Shown in pieces: positions 53,799 to 63,453 of a stretch of 64,000 bases of DNA. The stretch's first letter is position 1. Every line of letters starts with the position of its first letter. Under the pieces are notes generated by a model. It ran no database searches. It saw only the letters and a list, made by a program, of their open reading frames with translations, and was not told where the DNA came from. The DNA comes from Balneolaceae bacterium (GTDB lineage Bacteria; Bacteroidota; Rhodothermia; Balneolales; Balneolaceae): the NCBI GenBank assembly GCA_007693745.1, contig REDA01000048.1, forward strand, positions 16,849 through 80,848, given 5' to 3'. Position numbers and translations under genes: made by a program.

Positions 53799-55399
53799 CA
53801 CGACCTTGCAAAACGTTTTTTTCTCTTTTTCAAAATAACCTGCGCCGCATTGTAGCCTGCAGCACCAAATACACCTCCGCCTGGGTGACATGAAGCACTG
53901 GAGAGATAGAGGTTTTGGACCGGGGTTTCGTAACGGCTTAATTCGGGAAGTGGTCTGAACATGAACATCTGGTCAAAATTCATCTCAACGTGCATTACAT
54001 TGCCTCTGAGAAGTCCGTGCTTTCGTTCAATGTCCAATGGTGACTGTATATACCAGTCGATGAGTTTCCCTTTCATGTTTGGGGCATACTTTTCCACAAC
54101 AGAGTAGATTTTCTCCGCTTCCCTCTCCCTGATGTCATCCCATTTCTCTCCGTTGGAGAGTTCATACGGATGCCACTGAGCCCAGGCAAACAGTGTGTGT
54201 TTCCCGTCTCTGGCCACATCAGGATCAATTTTAGAGAAAGTCATTGCCAAAACAGCAGGCTCTTCCGGCGGGTTGCCTTTAATATAATCGGAAATCGCAC
54301 GGTTCATATAACCGACCGAAGGTGCCAGCAGCTGCATACCGTTATGAATCAGGGGATCGGACGGTGCAGCACTGTATTCCGGAAGCTCCTCCACTGCACA
54401 CCGTATCACCATACCAAAGCCATTGCCAACCTGAATATTCTCTACCTTACGGATCATCTCCCCTGAAAGATGTTCCATCCCTACCAGTTTGAGCATTGTA
54501 GTCTGCACGTGAATATTTGAGACAACCAAATCCGCACCATAATAGGTATCCCCTTCCGTAACAAGCCCCTTTGCCACACCATCTTCAATGTGAATTCTTT
54601 TCACCGGACTCTCAGGTATCACTTCACCGCCATGCGCTTCAATATAATTCTTCATCGCCTGAGTAAGCATGCCACTCCCTCCTCTCGGATGTTTGGCTCC
54701 GCTGTGGTGCAGCATTGATTGCCAACCCACAAAATCTCCGGTCGCCGACTGATCCGGTAACGGACCCGACTGAGCAGCAAACCAGATCAGGGCTGATTTC
54801 AGATAGGGACTGTCGAACGCTTTGTCCACCACACTACCATAGCTTCCGAGGATCTTCTGCAGACCATCGAGCTGCTCCCCTTTTTTAAACATGGATCCAT
54901 CACGAATCTGTCCCTTGGCCATCTCCATGAAGATATTTTTGCCCGTTGGCGGAACCATAAACGCTTTCAGTACTCCCTTGTTAATACGCTCCCAGAACCC
55001 GATAAACTCGCGGTAGTTTTTCACATCAGATGGAGAAACCTTCGCGATCGATTCAAGTGTCTGCTCCAGGTCTTTGTGAAAATGAATAACTCCCTTCCTG
55101 TCAGGAAGCGGATAGCTCATGAACGGATCCATGTCGATGTAACTGAGCCCGTACTTTGTGAGCTCCAGCTCCTCAATGATTCCTGTCTGATGAATCATAA
55201 TGTGCACGGATGAGCCCACATCCATTCTGAATCCATGGGGATTCTGTTCCGTTTGAAACATCGTTTCTGTACACACAGCACCGCCAATGGTATCTCTTTT
55301 TTCAAGTACTCCAACTTTGTACCCCGCTTTTGCGAGATAACAGGCGGTGATCAGACCGTTATGCCCCGATCCTGCAACGAGTGCATCAAACTTTTTCAT
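53798..55399 (-). CDS. Phytoene-desaturase-family FAD oxidoreductase (CrtI/CrtO/PYROXD2-like)
   Basis: A 533-residue flavoprotein. The N-terminal dinucleotide motif is DALVAGSGHNGLITACYLAKAGYKVGVLEKRDTIGG-type sequence. The C-terminal signature is NLYLSSASCHPGGGVFGAAGYNAAQ. Central sequences such as HPRGGSGMLTQAMKNYIEAHGGEV fit the CrtI/CrtO superfamily. It could be a carotene ketolase (CrtO-type) or desaturase acting after phytoene synthase (24307-25275), or a PYROXD2-like protein of unknown role. Its stop overlaps the alr start by one base, and rho lies 74 bp upstream on the same strand. Confidence 0.8.
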   Translation of the reverse strand: MKKFDALVAGSGHNGLITACYLAKAGYKVGVLEKRDTIGGAVCTETMFQTEQNPHGFRMDVGSSVHIMIHQTGIIEELELTKYGLSYIDMDPFMSYPLPDRKGVIHFHKDLEQTLESIAKVSPSDVKNYREFIGFWERINKGVLKAFMVPPTGKNIFMEMAKGQIRDGSMFKKGEQLDGLQKILGSYGSVVDKAFDSPYLKSALIWFAAQSGPLPDQSATGDFVGWQSMLHHSGAKHPRGGSGMLTQAMKNYIEAHGGEVIPESPVKRIHIEDGVAKGLVTEGDTYYGADLVVSNIHVQTTMLKLVGMEHLSGEMIRKVENIQVGNGFGMVIRCAVEELPEYSAAPSDPLIHNGMQLLAPSVGYMNRAISDYIKGNPPEEPAVLAMTFSKIDPDVARDGKHTLFAWAQWHPYELSNGEKWDDIREREAEKIYSVVEKYAPNMKGKLIDWYIQSPLDIERKHGLLRGNVMHVEMNFDQMFMFRPLPELSRYETPVQNLYLSSASCHPGGGVFGAAGYNAAQVILKKRKKRFARS

Positions 55400-55473
55400 A
55401 GGCGTGTTTTTCCAAGTTTCTGAAAGAATAACATCCGGCTGAATCTCATTCAGTGTACCGGATTATTGCCGGG

Positions 55474-57030
55474 TTACTTGTTCATGGAGATCAGAAACTC
55501 TTCGTTCGTGCGGGTTCCCTTCATCTTGTCGAGCAGAAACTCCATAGCCTCACTTGCATTGTGATTATTCAGATAACGCCGGAGCAGAACAACTTTTTCT
55601 CTCTCCTCATCCGATACAATCAGTTCCTCTCTTCTGGTCCCGCTCTTGAATACATCAATGGCGGGAAATATTCTTCTCTCGGCAAGCCTTCGGTCAAGAA
55701 CAAGTTCCATGTTGCCGGTACCTTTAAACTCTTCAAAGATAACATCATCCATCCTTGAACCTGTCTCCACGAGAGCCGTAGCCATGATGCTCAGGCTCCC
55801 GCCGTTCTCAATGTTTCTTGCGGAACTGAACAGTTGCCGCGGTGCTTTAAGCGCCTCTGAGTCCACACCCCCTGTCATTGTCCGGCCGGAGTTACCCGAA
55901 GAAACATTGTACGCCCTGGCAAGCCGGGTGATGGAATCGAGTAAGAGAAGCACATCATGCCCGCTTTCAACCAGCCGTTTCGCTTTTTCAAAAACGATTT
56001 CGGAGAGTCCCACATGATTTTCCGGCTTTTCATCAAAAGTAGATGCAACCACCTCAGCATTTTTAACAGTTCGCTGCATTTCCGTCACCTCTTCCGGTCG
56101 CTCATCCACAAGAAGGATGATAATTTTCGTCTCCGGATGATTCCTGCTTACTGCATTGGCTACATTCCGCAATATGGTGGTTTTACCGGTCTTGGGCTGG
56201 GCAACGATCAGCCCGCGTTGTCCTTTTCCAATCGGAGTAAAAAGATCCATAATTCGGGTGGAATATTCCGCAAAGCTATTTTCCAGCTTAAAACGCTCTT
56301 CCGGATAGATCGGGAGCAGATCCTCGAAATCCTGCCGGTTGTCCATGTCTTTTGGAATTTTTCCATTAACACCCTCAACACGAAGCAGGGCAAAATATCT
56401 CTCACCCACTTTCGGAGGCCTGATGATACCGATCACGCTGTCTCCCTGCTTAAGTCTGAACCGCTTGATTTGCGATGGGGATACGTAAATATCGTCCGGA
56501 CTTGCCTTGTAAAAATAGTTTACCGATCTGAGAAAGCCGTAGCCATCGGGAAGAATCTCCAGTGTTCCTTCATTGAGCAGGAATTTGCCCATTTGCGGCA
56601 TGATCTCTGCGAGCCGGCCATCCAGAGTATCTGCATCTGATTCCGGCAGGGCATTGCTCACATGCTTTTTCGGCTGCTTTCGATTGGGAAACCTGTTCTT
56701 TTGATTCTGCTTTGGCTTTCCCGTTCTGGGTGGGTCAATATCATAACTCTGAATGTGATCCTGTTCTCCATAGACCGAATCATGAGCAGCTTTCAAAGGC
56801 TCTTCACCACCGGTATCCACCTCAGCGGACACTTTTTCTTTCTCAATTCGGTTTTCAGATGCCTGCTTTGTTGCCACATCTGTAATCCGGTCAATAATCG
56901 CCTGTTTCTTTAAAGCGGTTACCCCCTTCAGTCCCAGAGCTTTTGCGATCAGCTTGAGATCTTGTAATTTTTTATTTCTCAATGAATCCAGATCTGTGAA
57001 ATCCGGTTTATCGGGTTGATTCTCCGACAT
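55474..57030 (-). CDS. rho: Transcription termination factor Rho
   Basis: A 518-residue hexameric RNA helicase that ends transcription. The N-terminal Rho-N helices ([20 protein letters not shown]) are followed by a basic linker ([19 protein letters not shown]), which makes it about 100 residues longer than E. coli Rho. The RNA-binding domain follows ([28 protein letters not shown]), then the ATPase with P-loop [12 protein letters not shown]-loop [23 protein letters not shown] sequence and R-loop [28 protein letters not shown]. It probably matters here because several convergent genes lack obvious intrinsic terminators. Confidence 0.97.
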   Translation of the reverse strand: MSENQPDKPDFTDLDSLRNKKLQDLKLIAKALGLKGVTALKKQAIIDRITDVATKQASENRIEKEKVSAEVDTGGEEPLKAAHDSVYGEQDHIQSYDIDPPRTGKPKQNQKNRFPNRKQPKKHVSNALPESDADTLDGRLAEIMPQMGKFLLNEGTLEILPDGYGFLRSVNYFYKASPDDIYVSPSQIKRFRLKQGDSVIGIIRPPKVGERYFALLRVEGVNGKIPKDMDNRQDFEDLLPIYPEERFKLENSFAEYSTRIMDLFTPIGKGQRGLIVAQPKTGKTTILRNVANAVSRNHPETKIIILLVDERPEEVTEMQRTVKNAEVVASTFDEKPENHVGLSEIVFEKAKRLVESGHDVLLLLDSITRLARAYNVSSGNSGRTMTGGVDSEALKAPRQLFSSARNIENGGSLSIMATALVETGSRMDDVIFEEFKGTGNMELVLDRRLAERRIFPAIDVFKSGTRREELIVSDEEREKVVLLRRYLNNHNASEAMEFLLDKMKGTRTNEEFLISMNK

Positions 57031-57131
57031 AATGATTGTTTATTCAAATGTTGTTTATTTCAGAGCAGAATATAACCCCGTTCGTAGTAAGATTGACGGG
57101 TATCACGTCTGTTTAGAGAGCGGAAGTTTGT

Positions 57132-58427
57132 TCAGGAAGCTGAAATGGAATGAATCCATTCTCTGACTATAGAGTAAAAGTAAAGACTTCCACTAAAAAT
57201 AACTAATTTTGTGTCAATTTCAGCCAATAACTCTTTCTGTGTCCTGTTCAGTATTTTCCCGTTCGGGAAGTAGCTCAGCATTTCAGCTTCTCCGGCGGCC
57301 CGTTCGGATGCCATCGGCCAGAGCCAGACCTGATCGAAAGCCTGCCACTTCTCAGCTAAAGAGTGATTCAGCTTATCGCTCATGAAACTCAATATCACCG
57401 TCCACTCCTCCAGATCCGTCAGACGCTGCATCTGACGGATCACTGCTTCCGTGGCTGCCGGGTTATGCGCTCCGTCAAAAAACCATCTCTGATGCTGCGA
57501 TAACCTTTCAAATGCGGCTGTTGACGGAAAACGGCTGTCAAGTTTTCGGAACCCATCCGCAATGGCCTCCTTTTCTAAAGGAAGAGAACTCTGCAGCAGC
57601 TTCAGACTCTTAGCGGCAAGCAAAGCGTTTTGATAATTAATTTGAGTGGTATTCTTTCCGAGGGCGTTCTTAATACTCTGTACATCTGTTTCAATGCAGG
57701 CATCACTTCTGTCAAAAGAGCTGTCAGTTATGGTGAAGAATGGCGATGAATTCTTCTCCGCCACCTTTTTTATCACTTCTTCAGCTTCGGGTGGCAGAAT
57801 ACCGGTAATCACAGGTTTTTTGTTCTTGATGATCCCGGCTTTTTCTGCTGAAATCAGCTCAATTGTATTGCCCAGAACGTCTGTATGATCCAGTGAAATT
57901 GAGGTAACCACAGAGAGTTCGGGATCAATCACATTGGTTGCATCAAGGCGTCCGCCAAGTCCCGTTTCAATGACAGCAACATCCGCATTCATCTTCCTGA
58001 AATACCAGAATGCAATAGCCGTTGTCAGTTCAAAAAAAGTGTAGTTAAAACTCAGAATATGATCTCCGGCCAAGTCAAAGAATTGAGGCAGCATTGAACT
58101 CTCCATGGATTCCGAATTCAGGCGAAATCGCTCATTCAGATCGATCAAATGTGGGGATGTATATAATCCGGTCCTGTACCCTGCACTCTGATATACAGAG
58201 GCAAGCATACGGCACACCGTTCCTTTTCCGTTGGTACCGGCTACATGAATCGTCTTGTATTGAAGCTGTGGATTCCCCAATACCTCACAGAAGCGCGCCA
58301 TTCTCTCCAGATTAAAATTTGCGGCGGCGACTCCGGCATCACTGAATTTCGGAATGGATAAGAGCCATGTTTCTATCCCCTTGGCGGTTGAGAAATCAGG
58401 CGGTATCCGTTTTTCCATCTGTACCAT
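57132..58427 (-). CDS. folC: Folylpolyglutamate synthase / dihydrofolate synthase
   Basis: A 431-residue Mur-ligase-fold enzyme that adds glutamate to folates or dihydropteroate. The P-loop is IHVAGTNGKGTVCRMLASV. LYTSPHLIDLNERF, VAVIETGLGGRLDATNVIDPELSVVTSI-type and the C-terminal WFFDGAHNPAATEAVIRQM motifs are classic. Length is typical. It starts two bases after the pabC stop on the minus strand, so folate genes folC and pabC are cotranscribed. Confidence 0.95.
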   Translation of the reverse strand: MVQMEKRIPPDFSTAKGIETWLLSIPKFSDAGVAAANFNLERMARFCEVLGNPQLQYKTIHVAGTNGKGTVCRMLASVYQSAGYRTGLYTSPHLIDLNERFRLNSESMESSMLPQFFDLAGDHILSFNYTFFELTTAIAFWYFRKMNADVAVIETGLGGRLDATNVIDPELSVVTSISLDHTDVLGNTIELISAEKAGIIKNKKPVITGILPPEAEEVIKKVAEKNSSPFFTITDSSFDRSDACIETDVQSIKNALGKNTTQINYQNALLAAKSLKLLQSSLPLEKEAIADGFRKLDSRFPSTAAFERLSQHQRWFFDGAHNPAATEAVIRQMQRLTDLEEWTVILSFMSDKLNHSLAEKWQAFDQVWLWPMASERAAGEAEMLSYFPNGKILNRTQKELLAEIDTKLVIFSGSLYFYSIVREWIHSISAS

Positions 58428-58429
58428 AA

Positions 58430-59269
58430 CTATTCTTGAACCAGAGAGTTCAGAAGTTTCGTGAGGCCTTCGTCCTCCGGAAAAAACCTGCTGCCAACTT
58501 GTTTAACCGGCCTTACTCCGGCAATGCTGTTTGTTACCCAGACGGTATCGGCATCCATCAGCACATCAGGGTCTGCCTCTGTCTCAACGACCGAATAGCT
58601 GCAGCGAAGGCCATTGAGCAGTTTATTACGGATGATTCCAGGCAGAATGTTACAACTTCGGGAGGGTGTGTAAAACACATTTTCTTTTTTCCAGAAAATA
58701 TTGGCTATGGAGGTCTCCGCTACAGCTCCCATATCTGAAAGCAGAATTCCATCATCATAACCCGACTCTTCTGCTATTCGAAATGCTTCTCTGTAATGCA
58801 GCATATTGCTCAGCTTCAGACAGGCTGGCCTTGCCTTCGAAGATATGGTCGAAACCGTTGTGAAGGTGAGACTCAGCGGTTCACGGGAAGAAACTGCGGG
58901 AGCCGCTTCACCGAACAGAAGATGACCCGCTTCCTTTTCAGATCTGTAACCGGAAGTCTCCAGCAAGGAGTACTGTAGCCGGACTCTGCCCCTGCCCTTC
59001 TCCAATCCATTTCTCCGGATCAGTTGATGCAGCGAATCCTGAATCGCGTGGCTCTCAGGCAAAGCATTTCTCTGAGTACGCAGATAGTCAATACCCCGGA
59101 AAAACCGCTCAAAATGATCATCTGCATGCTGGATACGCCCGTCAATTGCCAACATCGTTTCAAAACAACCCGCACCGTAGAAAAGTCCGGCCGAAACAGC
59201 AGGGATCACGGCCTCTTCTGCCTTCAGAAGAGTGCCGTTCAACAGAATATAACGGTTTTTATCACTCAT
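58430..59269 (-). CDS. pabC: Class IV aminotransferase, probable 4-amino-4-deoxychorismate lyase
   Basis: A 279-residue PLP-fold IV protein. The PLP lysine is in ACLKLSNMLHYREAFRIAEE, with DDGILLSDMGAVAETSIANIFW and VTNSIAGVRPVKQVG typical of the class. D-amino-acid and branched-chain aminotransferases look similar. The neighbour folC favours 4-aminobenzoate formation for folate, hence the pabC call. The open frame begins at 59290, but the ATG at 59269 (MSDKNRYILLNG) is the better start; it overlaps the end of the TlpA-like gene by eight bases. Confidence 0.82.
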   Translation of the reverse strand: MSDKNRYILLNGTLLKAEEAVIPAVSAGLFYGAGCFETMLAIDGRIQHADDHFERFFRGIDYLRTQRNALPESHAIQDSLHQLIRRNGLEKGRGRVRLQYSLLETSGYRSEKEAGHLLFGEAAPAVSSREPLSLTFTTVSTISSKARPACLKLSNMLHYREAFRIAEESGYDDGILLSDMGAVAETSIANIFWKKENVFYTPSRSCNILPGIIRNKLLNGLRCSYSVVETEADPDVLMDADTVWVTNSIAGVRPVKQVGSRFFPEDEGLTKLLNSLVQE

Positions 59270-59801
59270 CCCGCCCGGTGAAAAAATCATTCAACATGTT
59301 CCTGAGCGCCAGGGTATCCCCTCCCACCTGATAGCGGGCAAGCGCTCCCGCCTGATCCAGGAGGATTTGAGACGGCATCCCGGGCACCAGAAGAGACTGG
59401 TAAAACTCCGTCCCTTCAACGTGGTGAAAGGAAAAGTTCTGTTCATCAATGTAAGTACTGATCAGTGTACTGTCGTCTCTCACTGCTGCAGCGATGACGA
59501 CCAGGTCAGGGTACTGGTCACGATTCAGCTCCAGAAAAGCCCCCACATCCTGAGACAGGCCCGACCATGTTGACCAAAAATGAACTAGTACGGGTTTTCC
59601 CCTGAACTCCTCTACAGAAAGTGAATCAGGTCGGTCGAAGGATTGAAATTTGAGTCCGGAGAAATCTGCCTGGCCGAGTCGCTTTTCATAATCAGAAATG
59701 CGGCTAAAGGAGTGTCGAATCGAGAAAAAGGTGATCGCAAGTAAACCGATAAGGCCACAGATAATGATAAAGCGGTTGAAATATTTGGGATCAAGTCTCA
59801 T
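59262..59801 (-). CDS. TlpA-like membrane-anchored thioredoxin-fold protein lacking both cysteines
   Basis: A 179-residue protein with one N-terminal membrane anchor (FIIICGLIGLLAITFFSI) and a thioredoxin-like domain: SLSVEEFRGKPVLVHFWSTWS, then YPDLVVIAAAVRDDSTLISTYID, and the cis-proline region LVPGMPSQILLDQAG. At the active site the family CxxC reads S-G-L-S (80-83), so both cysteines are Ser and thiol chemistry is not expected. It may act as a binding or scaffold protein. It is cotranscribed with pabC and folC. Confidence 0.78.
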   Translation of the reverse strand: MRLDPKYFNRFIIICGLIGLLAITFFSIRHSFSRISDYEKRLGQADFSGLKFQSFDRPDSLSVEEFRGKPVLVHFWSTWSGLSQDVGAFLELNRDQYPDLVVIAAAVRDDSTLISTYIDEQNFSFHHVEGTEFYQSLLVPGMPSQILLDQAGALARYQVGGDTLALRNMLNDFFTGRDE

Positions 59802-59844
59802 GGAATTGTTGCTGAACAGTTGGGTTTCATTTCAGGGTGACCAA

Positions 59845-61392
59845 TCACTCACTGCCGCTCATATCTGCGTCCACATCGTTCACAAAATAGACACTCAGAG
59901 CAGCAATAATCATCGCACCCCCACCAAGCATCAGTGAAAATATAGCCTCTCCGTCAAACCAGTTTCGTGTGATAAAGCCAAGCATACTCGCCGCAATAAT
60001 CTGGGGAATAACAATGAAAAAATTAAAAATACCCATGTAGAGACCCATCTTTTTGGCAGGGAGAGAACCCGCCAGAATTGCGTAGGGCATAGAGAGGATA
60101 CTTGCCCATGCAAAACCGATTCCCACCATGGGCAGAAGAAGTAATGCCGGATTACTGAAAAAGTAGATGCTGATCAGGCTGCATCCTCCGGTTAAAAGGG
60201 CAATGGAATGTACAGCTTTACGGCTGGTTCGCCTGGCCAGTGGTGCCAGGCCAAAAGCGATGACGGCGGCAAACCCGTTGTAAATGGCAAACAGAATTCC
60301 AACCCAGTCGGCTCCTTCATTGTACAGAGCAGTGGTAGGATCAGTCGCTCCATAGATATGGGAGGTAACGGCAGCCGTAGTATAGATCCACATGGCAAAA
60401 AGGGAAAACCATGAAAAAAACTGGACAAAAGCGAGTTGTATCATCGTTTTTGGCATAGTGAGAAAATCGTGTGCCACTACAACGAGACCCTGCTCGATTT
60501 TTCCCGATTTTTGCAATATGCCGGCGAGCAGTGTGATCAGGCCGATCAGCAACACACCAATGGTAAGAATGTAGAGTTCAAAGTCTTGCTGCCCGGTAAA
60601 AACTGCAAAAGAAAGCAGCAGACCAGCTGCAGAAACACTTAGTCCAAATCGTATTTTCTTTTCTCCTCCTCCCGGCTCAATCGGAATATCTCTTTTGGCT
60701 TCTTCGGGATCCTCGAGAAGCTGATTTTCATACGCTTCAAACGCTTCCAGTTCTTCCGGAGAATACTCTCTGGAACGCAGCACAGTCCAGAGAACAGCCA
60801 GAAAAAAAACGGCCGCACCGGCATAAAAAGAGAGTTTGACCGAGGGAGGAATCACTCCCTCCGGTGCTGTATTGGCAATACCGAGCCAGTTGGTCATAAC
60901 CCATGGCAGTGCAGATGCCACCACGGCTCCGGTACCGATGAAAAAGCTCTGCATGGCAAACCCTTTGGTTCGCTGTTCGGAAGGCAGCATATCCCCAACA
61001 TAAGCCCTGAAGGGTTCCATGGAGACATTTATGGAGGCGTCCAGGATCCATAACATACCGGCAGCCACCCAGAGCAGGGGCGAATTTGGCATGATCACAA
61101 GTGACGCAGATGCAAGAATAGCACCCCATAAAAAATAGGGCCTTCGACGACCCAGCCGGGTCCAGGTCCTGTCGCTGAAATAGCCCACGATCGGTTGAAC
61201 CACAAGACCGGTTACAGGCGCTGCAAGCCACAGCAGTGGAATCGTATCAATGTTTGCACCCAGTGTCTCAAAGATTCGGCTTACATTTGCGTTTTGAAGC
61301 GCAAACCCAAACTGAATTCCCAGAAATCCAAAACTCATATTCCAGATTTGCCAGAAGGAGAGCCTCGGTCGGGGTGATGGGGTTCTGTTCAT
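59845..61392 (-). CDS. MFS transporter of the SLC45/GPH sugar type
   Basis: A 515-residue inner-membrane protein with about 12 transmembrane segments. Early motifs: NMSFGFLGIQFGFALQNANVSRIFETLGA, PIVGYFSDRTWTRLGRRRPYFLWG (the MFS loop 2-3 motif), and ASINVSMEPFRAYVGDMLPSEQRTKGFAMQSFFIGTG-type sequence. These features match sugar importers of the plant sucrose/SLC45 kind and bacterial maltose importers. It lies 15 bp downstream of an extracellular alpha-amylase gene, so malto-oligosaccharide or maltose uptake is the likely role. A loop in the middle (EEAKRDIPIEPGGGEKK) is cytoplasmic. Confidence 0.88.
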   Translation of the reverse strand: MNRTPSPRPRLSFWQIWNMSFGFLGIQFGFALQNANVSRIFETLGANIDTIPLLWLAAPVTGLVVQPIVGYFSDRTWTRLGRRRPYFLWGAILASASLVIMPNSPLLWVAAGMLWILDASINVSMEPFRAYVGDMLPSEQRTKGFAMQSFFIGTGAVVASALPWVMTNWLGIANTAPEGVIPPSVKLSFYAGAAVFFLAVLWTVLRSREYSPEELEAFEAYENQLLEDPEEAKRDIPIEPGGGEKKIRFGLSVSAAGLLLSFAVFTGQQDFELYILTIGVLLIGLITLLAGILQKSGKIEQGLVVVAHDFLTMPKTMIQLAFVQFFSWFSLFAMWIYTTAAVTSHIYGATDPTTALYNEGADWVGILFAIYNGFAAVIAFGLAPLARRTSRKAVHSIALLTGGCSLISIYFFSNPALLLLPMVGIGFAWASILSMPYAILAGSLPAKKMGLYMGIFNFFIVIPQIIAASMLGFITRNWFDGEAIFSLMLGGGAMIIAALSVYFVNDVDADMSGSE

Positions 61393-61407
61393 CAGTTGTG
61401 CCTGTTT

Positions 61408-62793
61408 TTAATGGCTCATATAGACTCTTTCAAGAAGCATAAACCGGTTCGCTGGGATTGTAACTACAGGACCGACATCGATCCCGGATTTTTCAAAGAC
61501 ATCTGTCCAGCTGCCACTGTGCCCTTCCGTAAAAGTGAAGGTGACTTCCTGATCCGAAAAGTTCAGTATCGACATCACCTGCTCATGATGCCCAATTCTT
61601 TTAAAGGCAAAAATGGCGTCGTCCCTGTCGGTGGACATTTTTTTGTATCTGCCGCCAATTTCACCGTTAAATAGCGCCTGATTTCTTGTGTTAAGATCCA
61701 GCAGTGTGGTGTAAAAGTCCTGATACCGAAATCCTTCCCACTGAACTTCATCCTTTTCAAAGAACTCAAGCCGCTGGTTCAAACCCGCTTCCTGTCCGTT
61801 GTAAATCAGAGGCATTCCCCAGATCGTGGCAGAAAGTACCGCGAAGTTTAGAAAATTGTCTCCATAGAGCTCCACATCTCCCCCCTGCCATGAGTTTTCA
61901 TCATGATTGGTGGTAAAAAACATCCGGTAGTCCCTGTTGTGGAACCGTTCAAAATTTCGCTCCATTACTTCATCCAGCCTTGAAAGATCCGCTCTGCCGG
62001 CTCCAATATCCCGAATTGCCTGCGCATACTCCCAGGCGTAGCTCATGTCGAAGGCGAGGTGAATTTCTGGCTCCTCCGCCTCCGCAAGCATAAACATCGG
62101 CTTGTGCTCCTCCAGCCTGGTTCGTGCCTGAATCCAGAACTCAATGGGAAGCATGTAGGCCACATCAGCCCTGAAACCGTCAATGTCATACTCCCGCACC
62201 CAGTAGTCCATGGCATCCGTCATCGCCTTCCACAGCTCCGTATTGTTGACATCCAGTTGAATCACATCCTCCCAATCGGGCACCGGCGGAAAGAAATTGC
62301 CCTCCTCATCCGTCATGTAAAACTCCGGATTGGTTTCAGTCCATACCGCATCCCAGGCGGTGTGATTGGCAACCCAGTCCATAATCACTTTCATCCCGTG
62401 CTGATGCGCTTTATCCACCAGCGCCCTGAAATCTTCTTTCGTTCCAAATTCCGGATTGATCCCGGTGAAGTCTTTCACACTGTAGTAACTGCCCAGCGTC
62501 CCCTTTCGGTTCACTTCACCGATGGGATGTACCGGCATCAGCCAGAGAATTCTCACACCCATTTCCTGAAGGCGGGGAATATCAGCCATAAACGCACGGA
62601 ATGTTCCCTCCGGCGTAAACTGGCGTATATTCACCTCATAGATATTGGCATTTACCGCCCATTCAGGCACAAGAAACTGTTGCTGCTCTGTTTCGGAAAC
62701 TGAATGGTGATGGGCATGGTGGTCGTGTTCCCCGCAAGAATTGAAGAGAAACAAGGAGATGAGTGTGAGTGATAATGTAAAGCGAGCAAACAT
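61408..62793 (-). CDS. GH13 alpha-amylase family lipoprotein
   Basis: A 461-residue glycoside hydrolase with a lipoprotein signal (TLSLTLISLFLFNSC), hence probably membrane anchored on the cell surface or periplasmic side. A short His-rich tail follows the lipid Cys (EHDHHAHHH). GH13 regions: VIMDWVANHTAWD (region I), DGFRADVAYML with the nucleophile Asp (II), MLAEAEEPEIH with the acid Glu (III), and FFTTNHDEN with the third Asp (IV). It should cleave alpha-1,4-glucan or related oligosaccharides. The MFS sugar transporter follows on the same transcript. No SusC/SusD genes are present. Confidence 0.92.
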   Translation of the reverse strand: MFARFTLSLTLISLFLFNSCGEHDHHAHHHSVSETEQQQFLVPEWAVNANIYEVNIRQFTPEGTFRAFMADIPRLQEMGVRILWLMPVHPIGEVNRKGTLGSYYSVKDFTGINPEFGTKEDFRALVDKAHQHGMKVIMDWVANHTAWDAVWTETNPEFYMTDEEGNFFPPVPDWEDVIQLDVNNTELWKAMTDAMDYWVREYDIDGFRADVAYMLPIEFWIQARTRLEEHKPMFMLAEAEEPEIHLAFDMSYAWEYAQAIRDIGAGRADLSRLDEVMERNFERFHNRDYRMFFTTNHDENSWQGGDVELYGDNFLNFAVLSATIWGMPLIYNGQEAGLNQRLEFFEKDEVQWEGFRYQDFYTTLLDLNTRNQALFNGEIGGRYKKMSTDRDDAIFAFKRIGHHEQVMSILNFSDQEVTFTFTEGHSGSWTDVFEKSGIDVGPVVTIPANRFMLLERVYMSH

Positions 62794-62837
62794 ATGTTAA
62801 TTTCTCTGATTTTTGGTAGTTATTGTGATGAATGATA

Positions 62838-63401
62838 TCAGATGGCCCAGGCTCTTCCGATCTCCTTAAATGGTACACATCCTTCGTAGTAGCCGGGTAC
62901 TGGCAGATACCTCAGAACCTGTGTGGCACCCTCTTCAGAAGTAAAGAATCCGATGAGTACCAGCTCCTTGAACATCAGGAAAAACGGCGGACCCTCCCGA
63001 TGCTCGGATCTGACTGCCTCTCTGTTGATTGCAGAGGTGTACCTAAGTTTCTCCTCCGGAGAGAGTTCCGTAAACGATGATCCAGTATCATGAATGCACT
63101 TCTCTGCGAAGGAGTCCAGTCCGTTTAAAAACAGTTCCCTCTGTTGACCGGAGTAGAATTCTGCAACCATTGTCTCAATAAATCCCGGAACGCCTGCATC
63201 CAGTGCACCCGGAGTATCCGTTTTGGGAAGGATCGTTTCAGATAATGCCTGTGTCATTGCCGCCTGAACCGGATTAAACAGCGACGCTGACCAGCTCCCC
63301 CCCTTCGGTGTACAGCCGTTGATCACGCCCAGCAGAGTCGGAGCAAACACTGCCCCGCCAAGAAGTGCTGCTGTTCGTTTAATTGCTTCCCTTCTTTCCA
63401 T
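62838..63401 (-). CDS. Gluconate 2-dehydrogenase subunit 3 family protein
   Basis: A 187-residue exported protein. The N-terminus MERREAIKRTAALLGGAVFAPTLLG is a twin-arginine-type signal (RREAIKRT context), ending near a possible lipobox Cys (GVINGC). The mature part matches the gluconate 2-dehydrogenase gamma-chain family: LSETILPKTDTPGALDAGVPGFIE, LSPEEKLRYTSAI, and LRYLPVPGYYEGCVPFKEIGRAWA at the end. Such subunits normally pair with a GMC-type flavoprotein encoded next door; here the neighbour is an amylase gene, so the partner must be elsewhere. The dispersed repeat copy 2 lies about 50 bp upstream. Confidence 0.83.
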   Translation of the reverse strand: MERREAIKRTAALLGGAVFAPTLLGVINGCTPKGGSWSASLFNPVQAAMTQALSETILPKTDTPGALDAGVPGFIETMVAEFYSGQQRELFLNGLDSFAEKCIHDTGSSFTELSPEEKLRYTSAINREAVRSEHREGPPFFLMFKELVLIGFFTSEEGATQVLRYLPVPGYYEGCVPFKEIGRAWAI

Positions 63402-63453
63402 TTTTACGTATAAAATTTAAAATTCAGAATATTCTTCAGGTCCGCAGTCTACC
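63402..63453. other. Short non-coding stretch between the gluconate-dehydrogenase gamma-like gene and repeat copy 2
   Basis: About 50 bp of AT-rich DNA. Together with the repeat (63454-63589) and 63590-63795, it forms a 394-bp gene-free region that must hold the divergent promoters of the gamma-subunit-like and PfkB genes. No clear promoter consensus was found. Confidence 0.35.

Noticed and set aside
53799..53891. Longer N-terminus for alanine racemase
   Set aside because: The extra 31 codons are the CrtI/CrtO-like gene read in another frame; the ATG at 53798 matches the family start.
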